Source of the DNA: an uncultured Verrucomicrobia subdivision 3 bacterium
GTDB lineage: Bacteria > Verrucomicrobiota > Verrucomicrobiia > Limisphaerales > UBA11358
Assembly: GCA_903827955.1 (NCBI GenBank)
Contig: CAIKKJ010000105.1
Span: 1-39,772 of the forward strand
Length of the DNA: 39,772 bases
Reading direction: 5' to 3'
The notes under the pieces were generated by a model. The model was given only the letters and a program-made list of their open reading frames with translations, had not been told where the DNA came from and made no database searches. The translations under genes were made by a program, and so were the position numbers. This document shows positions 9,801-17,459 of the stretch, one piece after another (the stretch's first letter is position 1; each line of letters begins with the position of its first letter).

Positions 9801-10739
9801 ATTGGCGAACTCTCCGGCACCAGCCTCGCGGTCATCGGCCAAGGCAACCTTACCGCCGCCGCCCCGACTTGGCGCGTCGGTTGGAAAAACACTTCCTCAA
9901 CTTTCGCCGGCACATTCGCCGCCGATGTTTCACTGACCAAAGTTGGTAGCGGCACATTTACGCTCACCAGCGCTAACACACACACTGGCACCACCACCGT
10001 CAGCGGCGGCACGCTCGCCTTGAGCGGCAGCGGCTCGCTGGCGAATTCTACGACGATTGATGTCCAGTCCGGCGCGTTCCTGGATTTGAATGGTATCAGC
10101 CCCGCAACGCTCGCGCTCGGTAGCAGCCAGACGCTCAAGGGCAGCGGCACGGTCACCGGCGACGTGGACTCCACGGGCGGCGGCAACATTGCTCCTGGTG
10201 CAGCCATCGGCAAACTCACCGTGACTGGCACGGCCACGCTGGGCGGCAACTTGACCATCGAATTGAACCGCACCAACTCCGTGCTGACGAACGACATTCT
10301 GGCCGCCAGCAGCATCGTCCTCGGCGGCACGCTCACGGTGACCAACCTCGGCCCGAACCTCGTGGCGGGCGACCGATTCGTCTTGTTCAGCGGGCCGGTC
10401 AGCGGGTCGTTCTCGACGGTGAATCTGCCGGGAAATCTCGGCAGCGTTACTTACACCTGGACAAACAACACGGCGGTGGATGGCTCGATCCAAGTCCTTA
10501 ACGTTGTCAGCGTGAACCCTAACCCGACGAACATAACCACCAGCGTCAGCGGCAACACACTCACGCTCGCATGGCCAGCCGACCACACAGGCTGGCGGTT
10601 ACAGTCGCAGACCAACTCCCTCAACTCTGGACTCGGCGCCAGCTGGACGGACATTCCCGGCACGGACGCGAGCAATACCTTTAACGCCACAATTGATCCG
10701 GTTAATGGCACAGTCTTTTACCGGCTTGTGTATCCGTAA
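6837..10739 (+). CDS. Large secreted protein with autotransporter-associated beta-strand repeats
   Basis: A 1300-residue protein with a signal peptide (residues 1-26, ending LNSALA). The body is Gly/Asn/Thr/Ser-rich and predicted to fold as a right-handed beta-solenoid. At least four copies of the autotransporter-associated repeat (pattern G-[TS]-x-T-L-T, N-x-Y-x-G-x-T-x-V-x-x-G-x-L) start near residues 365, 705, 805 and 1030; an example is NTYFGATTVSGGTLQIG. A break near residues 620-640 separates two solenoid blocks. There is no C-terminal 12-strand barrel, so it is not a classical type V autotransporter. It ends instead in the C-terminal module common to this region (WRLQSQTN, then W, ending FYRLVYP). 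The likely role is a surface or extracellular adhesin or matrix protein. A strong intrinsic terminator follows the stop. Confidence 0.9.
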   Translation: MLSLNICRNALLAAALLVASLNSALATNVFKANNANNLNDPAAWTGGATPTSADVAVWDSTVAAANTVLLGANTNWSGIKILNPGGLVTVSAGNVLTLGAAGIDASLATFGLTLANSNILNAAQTWNVTNGLTLTVSGGVTNTAGSILTIAGGGTVVLSGAGSGASGVVNNGTLQMTSATGSGTGAITNNNGSTFRINTATTLANAFNFNGTVTVDLNNFANNQGIGSPGAISGSGNINFINQNVAVVRTFTLGGSSSSMANYSGTVSIGTNNGFFRLNDGGGSGNTGSSSMTLDLGTSTANFFTRNRGAAVNLGALFGGSGTKITQGSSSSGISTFTIGGKNTPCQFDGTISDGGGATAGVAITKTGTSTLTLTANNTYFGATTVSGGTLQIGNGGGTGSVGTGAIINNATLTYNRTSNFTVANAISGSGTTIQQGGGILSFSGANSSSGTLLVSTGTVAVAASGSITGPISIATNAIFDVTANPTFTFNQTVSGNGAIVGGATNIGGTISPGGSSAAGTLTYSNGLAETGNVNHQFELTAPADPNDLVSIVGDLTLANTNPIILTKLGGGTLANGVYLLFNYSGNFNGGLTNFSVSVSGVSATLTNPANQIAVIISPATRTATNLTWVGDSVGNNWDVSTSTNWANGANLFNFQAGDKVRFDNTGAANNTVTLSAASLLLPAAVVVDAANTYTLTGNGLISGSTGLTKTNTGTLVVQTTNSYTGPTVVGQGTLEINSIANGNSPSAIGASSSDPTNLVLNDATLRYTGSSAGTDRGATLSGSGGTVEVPSGTLTFSGSQLVGAGSLKKSGAGTLTLSVPNSYGGGTVISNGVLALGANNANYDGSSGSALGATNNAVTFAGGTLQLFGYAGSTTPNYSTCYNPLVVPAGQTGTLRLWSRGPGNSGNGSGLQSSLSGAGTLNLVINYVRDNVDGNWSAFTGIINVTPKNTTGDEFRINNSFGYSNAAIVLNDNVLMDRVSTANATIDIGELSGTSLAVIGQGNLTAAAPTWRVGWKNTSSTFAGTFAADVSLTKVGSGTFTLTSANTHTGTTTVSGGTLALSGSGSLANSTTIDVQSGAFLDLNGISPATLALGSSQTLKGSGTVTGDVDSTGGGNIAPGAAIGKLTVTGTATLGGNLTIELNRTNSVLTNDILAASSIVLGGTLTVTNLGPNLVAGDRFVLFSGPVSGSFSTVNLPGNLGSVTYTWTNNTAVDGSIQVLNVVSVNPNPTNITTSVSGNTLTLAWPADHTGWRLQSQTNSLNSGLGASWTDIPGTDASNTFNATIDPVNGTVFYRLVYP

Positions 10740-10753
10740 AATTATTTGATTAG

Positions 10754-10789
10754 AAAACGACGGCATCTCTTAGATGCCGTCGTTTTTTT
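10754..10789 (+). terminator. Rho-independent terminator
   Basis: A perfect 12-bp stem (10757-10768 with 10772-10783; ACGACGGCATCT and its complement) extends by three A-T pairs. It has a 3-nt loop and is followed by a run of seven T. It lies 17 bp after the stop of the autotransporter-repeat gene and isolates that gene from the GH57 gene downstream. Confidence 0.92.
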
Positions 10790-10868
10790 GTGCCCGGAAA
10801 TTCCGCTCGCATATTTATGCGATTGGAAATCTGCGCGATTGGCGTAAGGTTCAACCATTCCGACCTCA

Positions 10869-13800
10869 ATGATTTTTCACTATCGCCTTGCGCTTATCAT
10901 TGCCTTGTCTGCTCTACTCACTCCGCCCGCCGCGTCGGCGGCAAACACTGCCGTCCACACAACGTGGCTCTGGCACCTGCACCAGCCGATTTACTGGCCC
11001 GATCACGCGCCGAACAATCACGCGTTCGATCATTATCAAAATGCCAGGGACACCATCCAACTCGGCAACGTGCATCCGAGCGACACGTCCTTGAACACCG
11101 TTTTCGGCATGGCCGACCGCGTGGCGGCGTATCAAGCCGGCCCGAAAAATTCCCTCGCCAACCTGCTCGGCTACGCCAACGCCGGCGTGCAGGTGAACTA
11201 TTCCGGCGCGCTCATGGAAAACGTCCAGAGCCTCGCGAGTGCTGGCACGCTGGGCTACGGCAACGGCTGGAACAATAATTTTCAGACCGCGCATTCGTGG
11301 ACGACCAGCAGCGGAAAACCGCGCATGGACTTAGTTAATTTTACCTATCATCACGCGCTCGCGCCGCTCCTTTCGGACGAGACGCTCGAAATGGAATTGC
11401 GCATCCACCAGCGGCAGATGCAACTGTTCTGGGGGGCATCGTCGCGCGGTTATTTTCCAACCGAGACATGTTTTAGCGAACGCATGATTCCCATCTTGAA
11501 CAAGGTTGGCATCAGTTGGAGCGTCATTGGCAACACGCATCTTGCGCGTGCCTGTGCAGATTTCCCCGTCGTCACCGGTAGCGGCGGCGAGCAATGTGAT
11601 TTGCCGAATCTCGCCGATCAGTTGAATCCGTCGCAGGGCACGGGAAATTATCGCCGGCTCTCGATTGACCGCGGCTGTTCGCCGATTCAGGTCGCGCCCT
11701 TTGGCTTTCAACTGCACTACGCCCGCTATGTGGATCCAAACACCGGCGCGGAAAGTAAAATTATTCTCGCGCCGAGCGATCAGGTTTTTGGTTGGAAAGA
11801 TAGTTACAGCACCTGGGATTTGGGACTCATTGATTTTATTGCCGCGCGAAATAATGCCTCCAAACCTTCGCTCGTTTTTTGCGCGCACGACGGTGACAAC
11901 GCCTGGAGCGGCGGCAGCTCCTACTACAACGAATGGGTTCCGAACATGGCCGGACAGGCTACCGCGAAAGGCTACGAACCGACGACCATCGAACAATTCA
12001 TTAACGACTTTCCGCCGGACACGAACGATGTCGTCCACGTCGAAGACGGCGGCTGGGTTTTTGCCGACAGCGATTTTGGTTCGCCCATGTTCATCAACTG
12101 GCACTGGCCGCCGAGCTATTCAACGAATGGCGCGAATGTCGTTGATCCCAGCCTCGGCGTCAGCGACAAGGCCGACAACTGGCGCGTCATCATCGCCACG
12201 GAAAATCGCGTGAAGACCGCGCAGCAAATTTCTGGGACGACTCCGCGAGTGGATCAGGTGCGCGACCCCGGAAGTTTTTCCGCCACGCCGAACGCCGTCG
12301 AGCTTGGCTGGCATTATTATCTTGGCTCGCTCGACAGTGGCTTTGTTTATTACGGCTGCACCGCTGATGAATGTCTTCGCGCCATCGTCGCGCAATCAAA
12401 CGCCGTGCGAAACGTGAATTCTCTCCTCTCAAATCTCGCGAACGATACCACGCCGCCGACGGTTTTCATTCCGCAGCGCCATCCGTGGAATCCCGGAGGC
12501 ACGAACTTCGGCGTGCAATACGGCTACAAAACCGTCGTCGCGGCGAATTCTGATTTCTGGCTTTGGACTTATGCTTACGACGTTTCTGGCATCACGAACG
12601 TCAGCCTGTTTCTCCGTGTGAACGGAACCAATCCGCCGACGAGCGACCAGTTCAAAACTTATGTCGGCGGCCCGCTCGCCGGCGCGTGGCAGCCCGCGAG
12701 CATGACGCCGCGCATCACTGGCCACTCCAGCGGTTACACGCCGCAATACCTCGCGGACTATTACTACTCGAAAGTCACCGGCATCTCGAACGCCTTCGTG
12801 GATTACTACGTCAGCGCCACCGACGCACGCGGGAACACTTTCAACTCGTCCATCCAACACGTCTATGTCGGCGCCGGCGGCGGCGCAAGTTCCGGCGGTG
12901 GCACCGGCGGCAATGGGCCAGTGATTCTCTCACCCACCAATCCGATCGCCGGAAATCTCGTGACCATTTCCTACAACCCCGCCGGGCGAAATCTCTCCGC
13001 CGCGAACCCAGTGGCCATTCATCTCGGCTGGAACAATTGGGCTACGGTGATTTCTCCTGATTTGACAATGGTTTTGAACGCTTCAAACCTGTGGCAGTTT
13101 ACGGCGAACATTCCCGCCAGCGCCACGCAGCTTGATTGTGTGTTTAACAACGGCTCCGGCACTTGGGATAACAACAGCGGCAGCGACTGGCATTTCGCCG
13201 TGAGCGCCAGCACCAATCTCGTCTCGCCTGCGCCGCCGCAAAATCTTTCCGCAATCTCCGCAGCCACCAACCAAATTAATTTGTCGTGGTCGGCGGTTTC
13301 CGGTGCGAATATCTATCTGGTGAACCGTGACAATGCAACCATCGGGTCCGCTGCCGCGCCGAGTTTTTCTGACACCGGCCTCGCGGCTGGCTCGTCGCAC
13401 TGTTATTTCATCACCGCCTCAAACAACGTCGGCGTGTCTGCCGCGAGCGCGACGGTTTGCACGAACACGCCCGCCGTGGTCCTTGTTACTAACCTGCCGC
13501 CGTTCGTGATGAACGGCACAAATGATTCCGCCGGCTACCTGCTCGCGAATAACGGCATGACGCTCTACGGCGCGGTGCGCGGCACCACGCTCTATGTCGC
13601 AACATGGTCGCCCGGCAACAGCGGGCTGAACGATCATTTCATTTTTGTCACCGACCAGTTGCTCCCCGCCGGAGCCGCCGCGCCGTGGGCGAAGTCGGGG
13701 ACTGTTGCCGTCAGCGCAAGCAAGCCGTTTCTCGCCGCCGAAAGCCAGGGCACCTACGTCAGTTGGTTCAACAACGCCACCGCCGTCAACTGGCCGTGCG

Positions 13801-14276
13801 CAAAATCCACGACGAATTCCGGCGCACTCGAAGGCACGCTGGATCTTGTCACCGCGTTCGGCTCCGTGCCGACGAATCTCTATCTTTGCGCCGCCGCCTA
13901 CATCACGACGAACGGCGGGTCGCTCATTGCGCAATGCCCCGCCGGCTCCGGTGTGAACATTGAGACCAATGAATTTCTCATCCTGCCGCTCGCCGCCTTG
14001 CGCGATTCCTGGGGCAACGGCACGCTCGATTTGTGCGATTCCGCGCGCGGTTTCAAAATAAATTCCGCCGCCATGCAGAATTCCAATCGCGTGCTGAACT
14101 TCTCCGCGATGCCCGGAAGAAATTATCAAGTCCAGTTCGCGACGCAGCTTGGCGGAGCGTGGAGCAATCTTCCGGCGACGAATTTTGCCGCACCGCCGCA
14201 AACGCTTTTGAACTTCACCGATGCGCCGCCCGCCGGAACCCCGCAGCGATTTTACCGGATTAAACTTCTGCCCTGA
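10869..14276 (+). CDS. Secreted GH57-type glycoside hydrolase with CBM25-like and fibronectin-III domains
   Basis: A 1135-residue protein with a signal peptide (residues 1-24, ending AASA). The catalytic part shows GH57 signatures. WHLHQP (35-40) is the family hallmark, GYFPTETCFSE (194-204) carries the probable nucleophile Glu199, and FCAHDGDNAWSGG (337-349) has Asp341/Asp343, one the probable acid/base. GH57 enzymes act on alpha-glucans such as amylose, glycogen or pullulan. After a Gly/Ser linker near residue 675, a CBM25-like starch-binding domain (about 685-780, with VAIHLGWNNW) and a fibronectin-III domain (about 785-870) follow. A further beta-sandwich ends in the shared C-terminal module (NYQVQFATQL, tail FYRIKLLP). 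Most known GH57 enzymes are intracellular, so export with a CBM is notable. Exact specificity cannot be read from sequence. Confidence 0.88.
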   Translation: MIFHYRLALIIALSALLTPPAASAANTAVHTTWLWHLHQPIYWPDHAPNNHAFDHYQNARDTIQLGNVHPSDTSLNTVFGMADRVAAYQAGPKNSLANLLGYANAGVQVNYSGALMENVQSLASAGTLGYGNGWNNNFQTAHSWTTSSGKPRMDLVNFTYHHALAPLLSDETLEMELRIHQRQMQLFWGASSRGYFPTETCFSERMIPILNKVGISWSVIGNTHLARACADFPVVTGSGGEQCDLPNLADQLNPSQGTGNYRRLSIDRGCSPIQVAPFGFQLHYARYVDPNTGAESKIILAPSDQVFGWKDSYSTWDLGLIDFIAARNNASKPSLVFCAHDGDNAWSGGSSYYNEWVPNMAGQATAKGYEPTTIEQFINDFPPDTNDVVHVEDGGWVFADSDFGSPMFINWHWPPSYSTNGANVVDPSLGVSDKADNWRVIIATENRVKTAQQISGTTPRVDQVRDPGSFSATPNAVELGWHYYLGSLDSGFVYYGCTADECLRAIVAQSNAVRNVNSLLSNLANDTTPPTVFIPQRHPWNPGGTNFGVQYGYKTVVAANSDFWLWTYAYDVSGITNVSLFLRVNGTNPPTSDQFKTYVGGPLAGAWQPASMTPRITGHSSGYTPQYLADYYYSKVTGISNAFVDYYVSATDARGNTFNSSIQHVYVGAGGGASSGGGTGGNGPVILSPTNPIAGNLVTISYNPAGRNLSAANPVAIHLGWNNWATVISPDLTMVLNASNLWQFTANIPASATQLDCVFNNGSGTWDNNSGSDWHFAVSASTNLVSPAPPQNLSAISAATNQINLSWSAVSGANIYLVNRDNATIGSAAAPSFSDTGLAAGSSHCYFITASNNVGVSAASATVCTNTPAVVLVTNLPPFVMNGTNDSAGYLLANNGMTLYGAVRGTTLYVATWSPGNSGLNDHFIFVTDQLLPAGAAAPWAKSGTVAVSASKPFLAAESQGTYVSWFNNATAVNWPCAKSTTNSGALEGTLDLVTAFGSVPTNLYLCAAAYITTNGGSLIAQCPAGSGVNIETNEFLILPLAALRDSWGNGTLDLCDSARGFKINSAAMQNSNRVLNFSAMPGRNYQVQFATQLGGAWSNLPATNFAAPPQTLLNFTDAPPAGTPQRFYRIKLLP

Positions 14277-14312
14277 CTTGTGCGCGCGATTTTTTCAGCG
14301 CATAATTTTTTC

Positions 14313-15734
14313 ATGTCCCGCCCGTTCATAGTTTTCGCGCTGGCGCTTTTAGCCGCGCTTGGTTATTCGTCGGCGCGGGCGGAGATTTTGTGGAGCGACC
14401 CGGCCTCGCGCGTCATTCACGCCACGCCCGACGGTTCGGACATTCTTGGTGGCAAGGTCAAGCGCGGCGACAAGGCGAGCGATGTGCTGTATTTCAAAAT
14501 CCACATTGACCCGCTGTCTGATGCCGCCAATGAGCCTTACTACGCGCTGTTTCAATTGGTCGAGACGAACACGCTGCGCCTCGGCATTGGCAATGCGCTG
14601 GAATCCTGGGGCTACTCGGCCGCCAATGCCGCCGAGACCGGGCCGTTCAACAAAATCCCCGGCGAATTCAATCTGAAGTCCGCGCATCCCGAAGCCGGCC
14701 CGCTCGGTGCGGAGCAGCCTTACGAACTGCCCAACCACAATCACGACAGGACGATTGTCTTCCGCGTGCAATACGTCCCCGGCGGCGACGACCTGGTGAC
14801 GGTCTGGCTTGATCCGAATCTTTCCCACGGGGCGACGGCGGAAAGCCAGTTGGAAAAACTCACGACCAAGTTCAAAGCCAATGCATGCTTCGACGAAATC
14901 CGCCTGCGTTTTGACGGCGGCGGCAACGGCTGGATTTTCAGCGACATGGCGGTGGCGACTTCCTTCAACGATTTTGTCATCGTCCGTTTTTGGCAGACGT
15001 GGTGGTTTATCGCGCTCATGTTGGCGTTACTGCTGGCCGGCGTGGGCGGCACGGTGCGCGCGGTGGAAAAACGCAAATACCAGCTCCGCCTCCAGCGCGC
15101 CGAGCAGGAACGCGCGCTGGAACAGGAGCGCGCCCGCATCGCGCAGGATTTGCATGATGAACTTGGCTCAATGCTCACGCGGCTTTCGCTGCTCGGCGGG
15201 TTATTGGACGCGGACAAGGAAAATCCCCGGCAGATCGAAAGCCACGCCAAAAAAATCACCGAGTCCGCCGACCAGACGGTGCGCGCGCTGGAGGAAATCG
15301 TCTGGGCCGTGCGCCCCGGCAGCGACACCCTGCAAAGCCTTGTGGAATATCTCGCGCATTTTGCGAATGAACTTTTCGACGGCAGTCCGATGCGTTGCCG
15401 GCTAGATTTGCCTCAGGAACTGCCGGCGCTGCCGTTGCCGCCGGATGTGCGTCACAATATTTTTCTGATTGCGAAAGAGGCGCTCACCAACGCGCTCCGC
15501 CACGCCGGCGGCGCAACGGTTTTTGTGCAAGTGCGCGTTGAGGAGAAAAATTTCAAACTCGTCATCGCGGATGACGGCCGGGGTTTCGACGTGAAGAATC
15601 CCGGCGACAACGGCCAACACAACGGCTTGGGCAATTTGCGTCGTCGCGCCCAGGCCGTGGGCGGTAGCCTGAACGTGACCAGCGAGCCGGGTAAGGGCGC
15701 GCGCGTCGAGTTTGAGATGAAATTTTCCAGTTGA
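14313..15734 (+). CDS. Membrane sensor histidine kinase, NarL/DegS class
   Basis: I chose the ATG at 14313, since it begins a signal peptide (ending SSARA); a GTG at 14280 would add 11 residues before it. The protein has 473 residues: signal peptide, a periplasmic sensor of about 200 residues with a beta-sandwich look (unassigned), one membrane helix at about 228-250, and a charged coiled coil (RLQRAEQERALEQERAR). The HisKA_3 phosphoacceptor is RIAQDLHDELGSML with His281, followed by a HATPase domain with NALRHA and the ATP-lid box ADDGRGFD. It starts 33 bp after the GH57 gene and is 14 bp upstream of its response regulator. It is probably co-transcribed with both, so it could sense polymer or breakdown products (inference). 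Confidence 0.92.
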   Translation: MSRPFIVFALALLAALGYSSARAEILWSDPASRVIHATPDGSDILGGKVKRGDKASDVLYFKIHIDPLSDAANEPYYALFQLVETNTLRLGIGNALESWGYSAANAAETGPFNKIPGEFNLKSAHPEAGPLGAEQPYELPNHNHDRTIVFRVQYVPGGDDLVTVWLDPNLSHGATAESQLEKLTTKFKANACFDEIRLRFDGGGNGWIFSDMAVATSFNDFVIVRFWQTWWFIALMLALLLAGVGGTVRAVEKRKYQLRLQRAEQERALEQERARIAQDLHDELGSMLTRLSLLGGLLDADKENPRQIESHAKKITESADQTVRALEEIVWAVRPGSDTLQSLVEYLAHFANELFDGSPMRCRLDLPQELPALPLPPDVRHNIFLIAKEALTNALRHAGGATVFVQVRVEEKNFKLVIADDGRGFDVKNPGDNGQHNGLGNLRRRAQAVGGSLNVTSEPGKGARVEFEMKFSS

Positions 15735-15751
15735 ACCACCGTTGAAAAATT

Positions 15752-16378
15752 ATGCAAATCAAAGTCGCCATCGTGGATGATGATGAAGGCATCCGCAGTA
15801 GCCTGTCCGCGCTCATCAAGCGTGCCAAAGATCTCAAGCTCACCGGTGAATACGCCAACGGCGAGCGCGCGCTAGCCGAGATTCCCAAAAATCTTCCCGA
15901 CGTCGTGCTCATGGACATCAACTTGCCCGGCATGAAAGGCTACGACTGCGTGCGCCAGCTCAAGACTGCACATCCGGCGGTGCAATTTTTGATGCTTACG
16001 GTTTACGAGGATAGCGATTCGCTTTTCAATTCCCTGCGCGCGGGCGCGAGCGGTTATCTGCTGAAGCGCACGGCCAGCGCACGGTTGCTGGAAGCCATCA
16101 AGGATGTTTTTGAAGGTGGTGCGCCGATGTCGCCACAGCTCGCGCGGCGTGTTGTGCAATTTTTCTCGCAGCCCGCGACGGACAACACCTCAATCGCCAA
16201 GCTCACGCCAGCGGAGCGCGAATTTTTGGATCAACTTTCCAAGGGTTACGCATACAAGGAAATTGCCGACCGCATGGACATCAGCATTGACACCGTGCGC
16301 AGCTATGTGCGGACGGTCTATGAAAAATTGCACGTCCATTCGCGCACTGAAGCCGTGGTGAAATACCTGCGCGGCTGA
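15752..16378 (+). CDS. NarL/LuxR-family response regulator
   Basis: A 208-residue partner of the kinase encoded just upstream. The receiver domain (1-120) has the acidic pair Asp10/Asp11, phosphoacceptor Asp55 in VVLMDINLPGM, a conserved Thr in MLTVYEDSD and Lys in YLLKRT. The C-terminal LuxR-type helix-turn-helix (about 145-205) reads LTPAEREFLDQLSKGYAYKE, then IADRMDISIDTVRSYVRTVY, then LHVHSRTEAV. It presumably binds DNA as a dimer when phosphorylated. Targets are not visible, though the adjacent GH57 gene is an obvious candidate. It converges on the glycosylase gene with a 12-bp gap. Confidence 0.94.
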   Translation: MQIKVAIVDDDEGIRSSLSALIKRAKDLKLTGEYANGERALAEIPKNLPDVVLMDINLPGMKGYDCVRQLKTAHPAVQFLMLTVYEDSDSLFNSLRAGASGYLLKRTASARLLEAIKDVFEGGAPMSPQLARRVVQFFSQPATDNTSIAKLTPAEREFLDQLSKGYAYKEIADRMDISIDTVRSYVRTVYEKLHVHSRTEAVVKYLRG

Positions 16379-16390
16379 AATGTTTCCGCG

Positions 16391-17296
16391 TCAGTTTTTC
16401 TTCGTCCGCATGTAGTGAAAAAGATACTGCTGCGCGTAACCGGCATGCGGGCCGAAATGTGTGGCGGCAAATTTTCGCAGCCGCTTTTCACTCGCACGGC
16501 GGCGCGGAAAATAAAGTTCCTGCAACGCGCGTTCGATCCACACATCCACCGGAAACGCGGCATCAAAGCCGTAGCCAAATAGCAAAACGCAGTCCGCAAT
16601 TTTTCCGCCGACGCCGCGCAGCTTCATCAATTCCAGACGCGCTTCGGCGTAATTCATCTGCCGGATGCGTTCCAGGTCGAAGCTGCCATCGGCAATCCGC
16701 CGCGCGGCGGCGAGCAGGCTGGGCGCGCGAAAACCCATTTTGCAATCGCGGAGGTTGGCTTCGGTCAGGCTGGCGATTTTTTCTGCAGTGGGAAATTGGT
16801 GGGGCGAGCGTCCCCGCGAGCCGTCCTTGTCATGCCTCAAATTGTTCGCTGCTCGCGGGGACGCTCGCCCCACCGTGGTTGGTTCGCCAAACCATTCGCA
16901 CAGCAGCGCGACGATCTGCCGGATTTGCACAATCTGTTTCGTCGAGGACAGGATGAACGACGCGAGACATTCCCACGGCTCCTGCCGCAAAAGCCGCAAT
17001 CCGCGACACGCGGCGACGGCGGCGCGCATCGGTTCGTCGTCTGGAAAAGTATTCAGAATGGCGGCGAGATTTACTTCGCTCTGCAAAAATTCGCGGAGAA
17101 AATTCCAGTCGGTTACCGGCGCGGCGGCGTGCGCGTGAATGCCGTCCGCCGTTTGCGTGAGTTGGACAAAATGTTTTCTGATGACGCCGTGCCATAAATT
17201 TTCCACACGCTGCCAGCGAAAAACCTGGCCGGAGTCCAGCGTGGCCGCGAGGTCGTAGTCGCGCACGGGCAACAGAATTTCTTGGGGAGAAGACAT
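16391..17296 (-). CDS. OGG1-like 8-oxoguanine DNA glycosylase/AP lyase with an in-frame palindromic insertion
   Basis: Base-excision repair enzyme of the HhH-GPD superfamily, about 301 residues. The N-terminal OGG-type domain starts LPVRDYDLAATLDSGQVFRW. The helix-hairpin-helix reads LRGVGGKIADCVLLFGYG, with catalytic Lys232 (Schiff-base lysine) and Asp251 in FPVDVW, the two residues that define the class. Residues about 141-167, between EWFGEPT and FPTAEKIASL, are a Gly/Arg/Ser/Pro-rich insert absent from normal OGG proteins. It is encoded by a palindrome with two perfect 24-nt arms (16798-16821 and 16851-16874). The frame continues on both sides and the catalytic residues are intact, so the enzyme may still work. 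Confidence 0.92.
   Translation of the reverse strand: MSSPQEILLPVRDYDLAATLDSGQVFRWQRVENLWHGVIRKHFVQLTQTADGIHAHAAAPVTDWNFLREFLQSEVNLAAILNTFPDDEPMRAAVAACRGLRLLRQEPWECLASFILSSTKQIVQIRQIVALLCEWFGEPTTVGRASPRAANNLRHDKDGSRGRSPHQFPTAEKIASLTEANLRDCKMGFRAPSLLAAARRIADGSFDLERIRQMNYAEARLELMKLRGVGGKIADCVLLFGYGFDAAFPVDVWIERALQELYFPRRRASEKRLRKFAATHFGPHAGYAQQYLFHYMRTKKN
16798..16874. repeat. Palindromic repeat element inside the glycosylase gene
   Basis: Arms 16798-16821 and 16851-16874 are exact reverse complements over 24 nt (core GGGGCGAGCGTCCCCGCGAG), separated by a 29-nt loop. It is translated on the minus strand as a low-complexity stretch containing GRASPRA and RGRSPH. Its G+C-rich framework resembles the shorter insert in the integrase gene at 38296-38334. 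It behaves like a mobile REP-type or Rickettsia-palindromic-element-type insertion. Confidence 0.9.
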
Positions 17297-17346
17297 TTTT
17301 TAACCACGAAATATGCGAGCTACGCGGACTGAAAAAGTTGAAGCAG

Positions 17347-17408
17347 CCCCCTCATCCCGGCCTTCTCACCCAGTGGGGGAGAAGGTGGCCGAAGGCCGGA
17401 TGAGGGGG
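17347..17408. repeat. Intergenic palindromic repeat, same family as the first integrase insert
   Basis: The outer arms are 17347-17365 and 17391-17408 (18 bp paired with one bulged C). An inner stem CCTTCTC/GAGAAGG lies within. It is between the start of the glycosylase gene and the stop of the PAP2-GT39 gene. The left half (CCCCCTCATCCCGGCCTTCT) matches the element at 38917-38973 in reverse orientation, allowing a few changes. It may act as an mRNA 3'-end structure for the PAP2-GT39 transcript only if that transcript were read the other way, so a regulatory role is unproven. Confidence 0.85.
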
Positions 17409-17459
17409 AAACGCGGCCTCCACAAAACACGTCCACTACAATTTTTTCTAAAAATAAAC

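Noticed and set aside
6809-10711. Several long open frames antisense to the autotransporter-repeat gene
   Set aside because: They mirror the repeat composition of the sense gene, lack motifs, and overlap each other in different frames.
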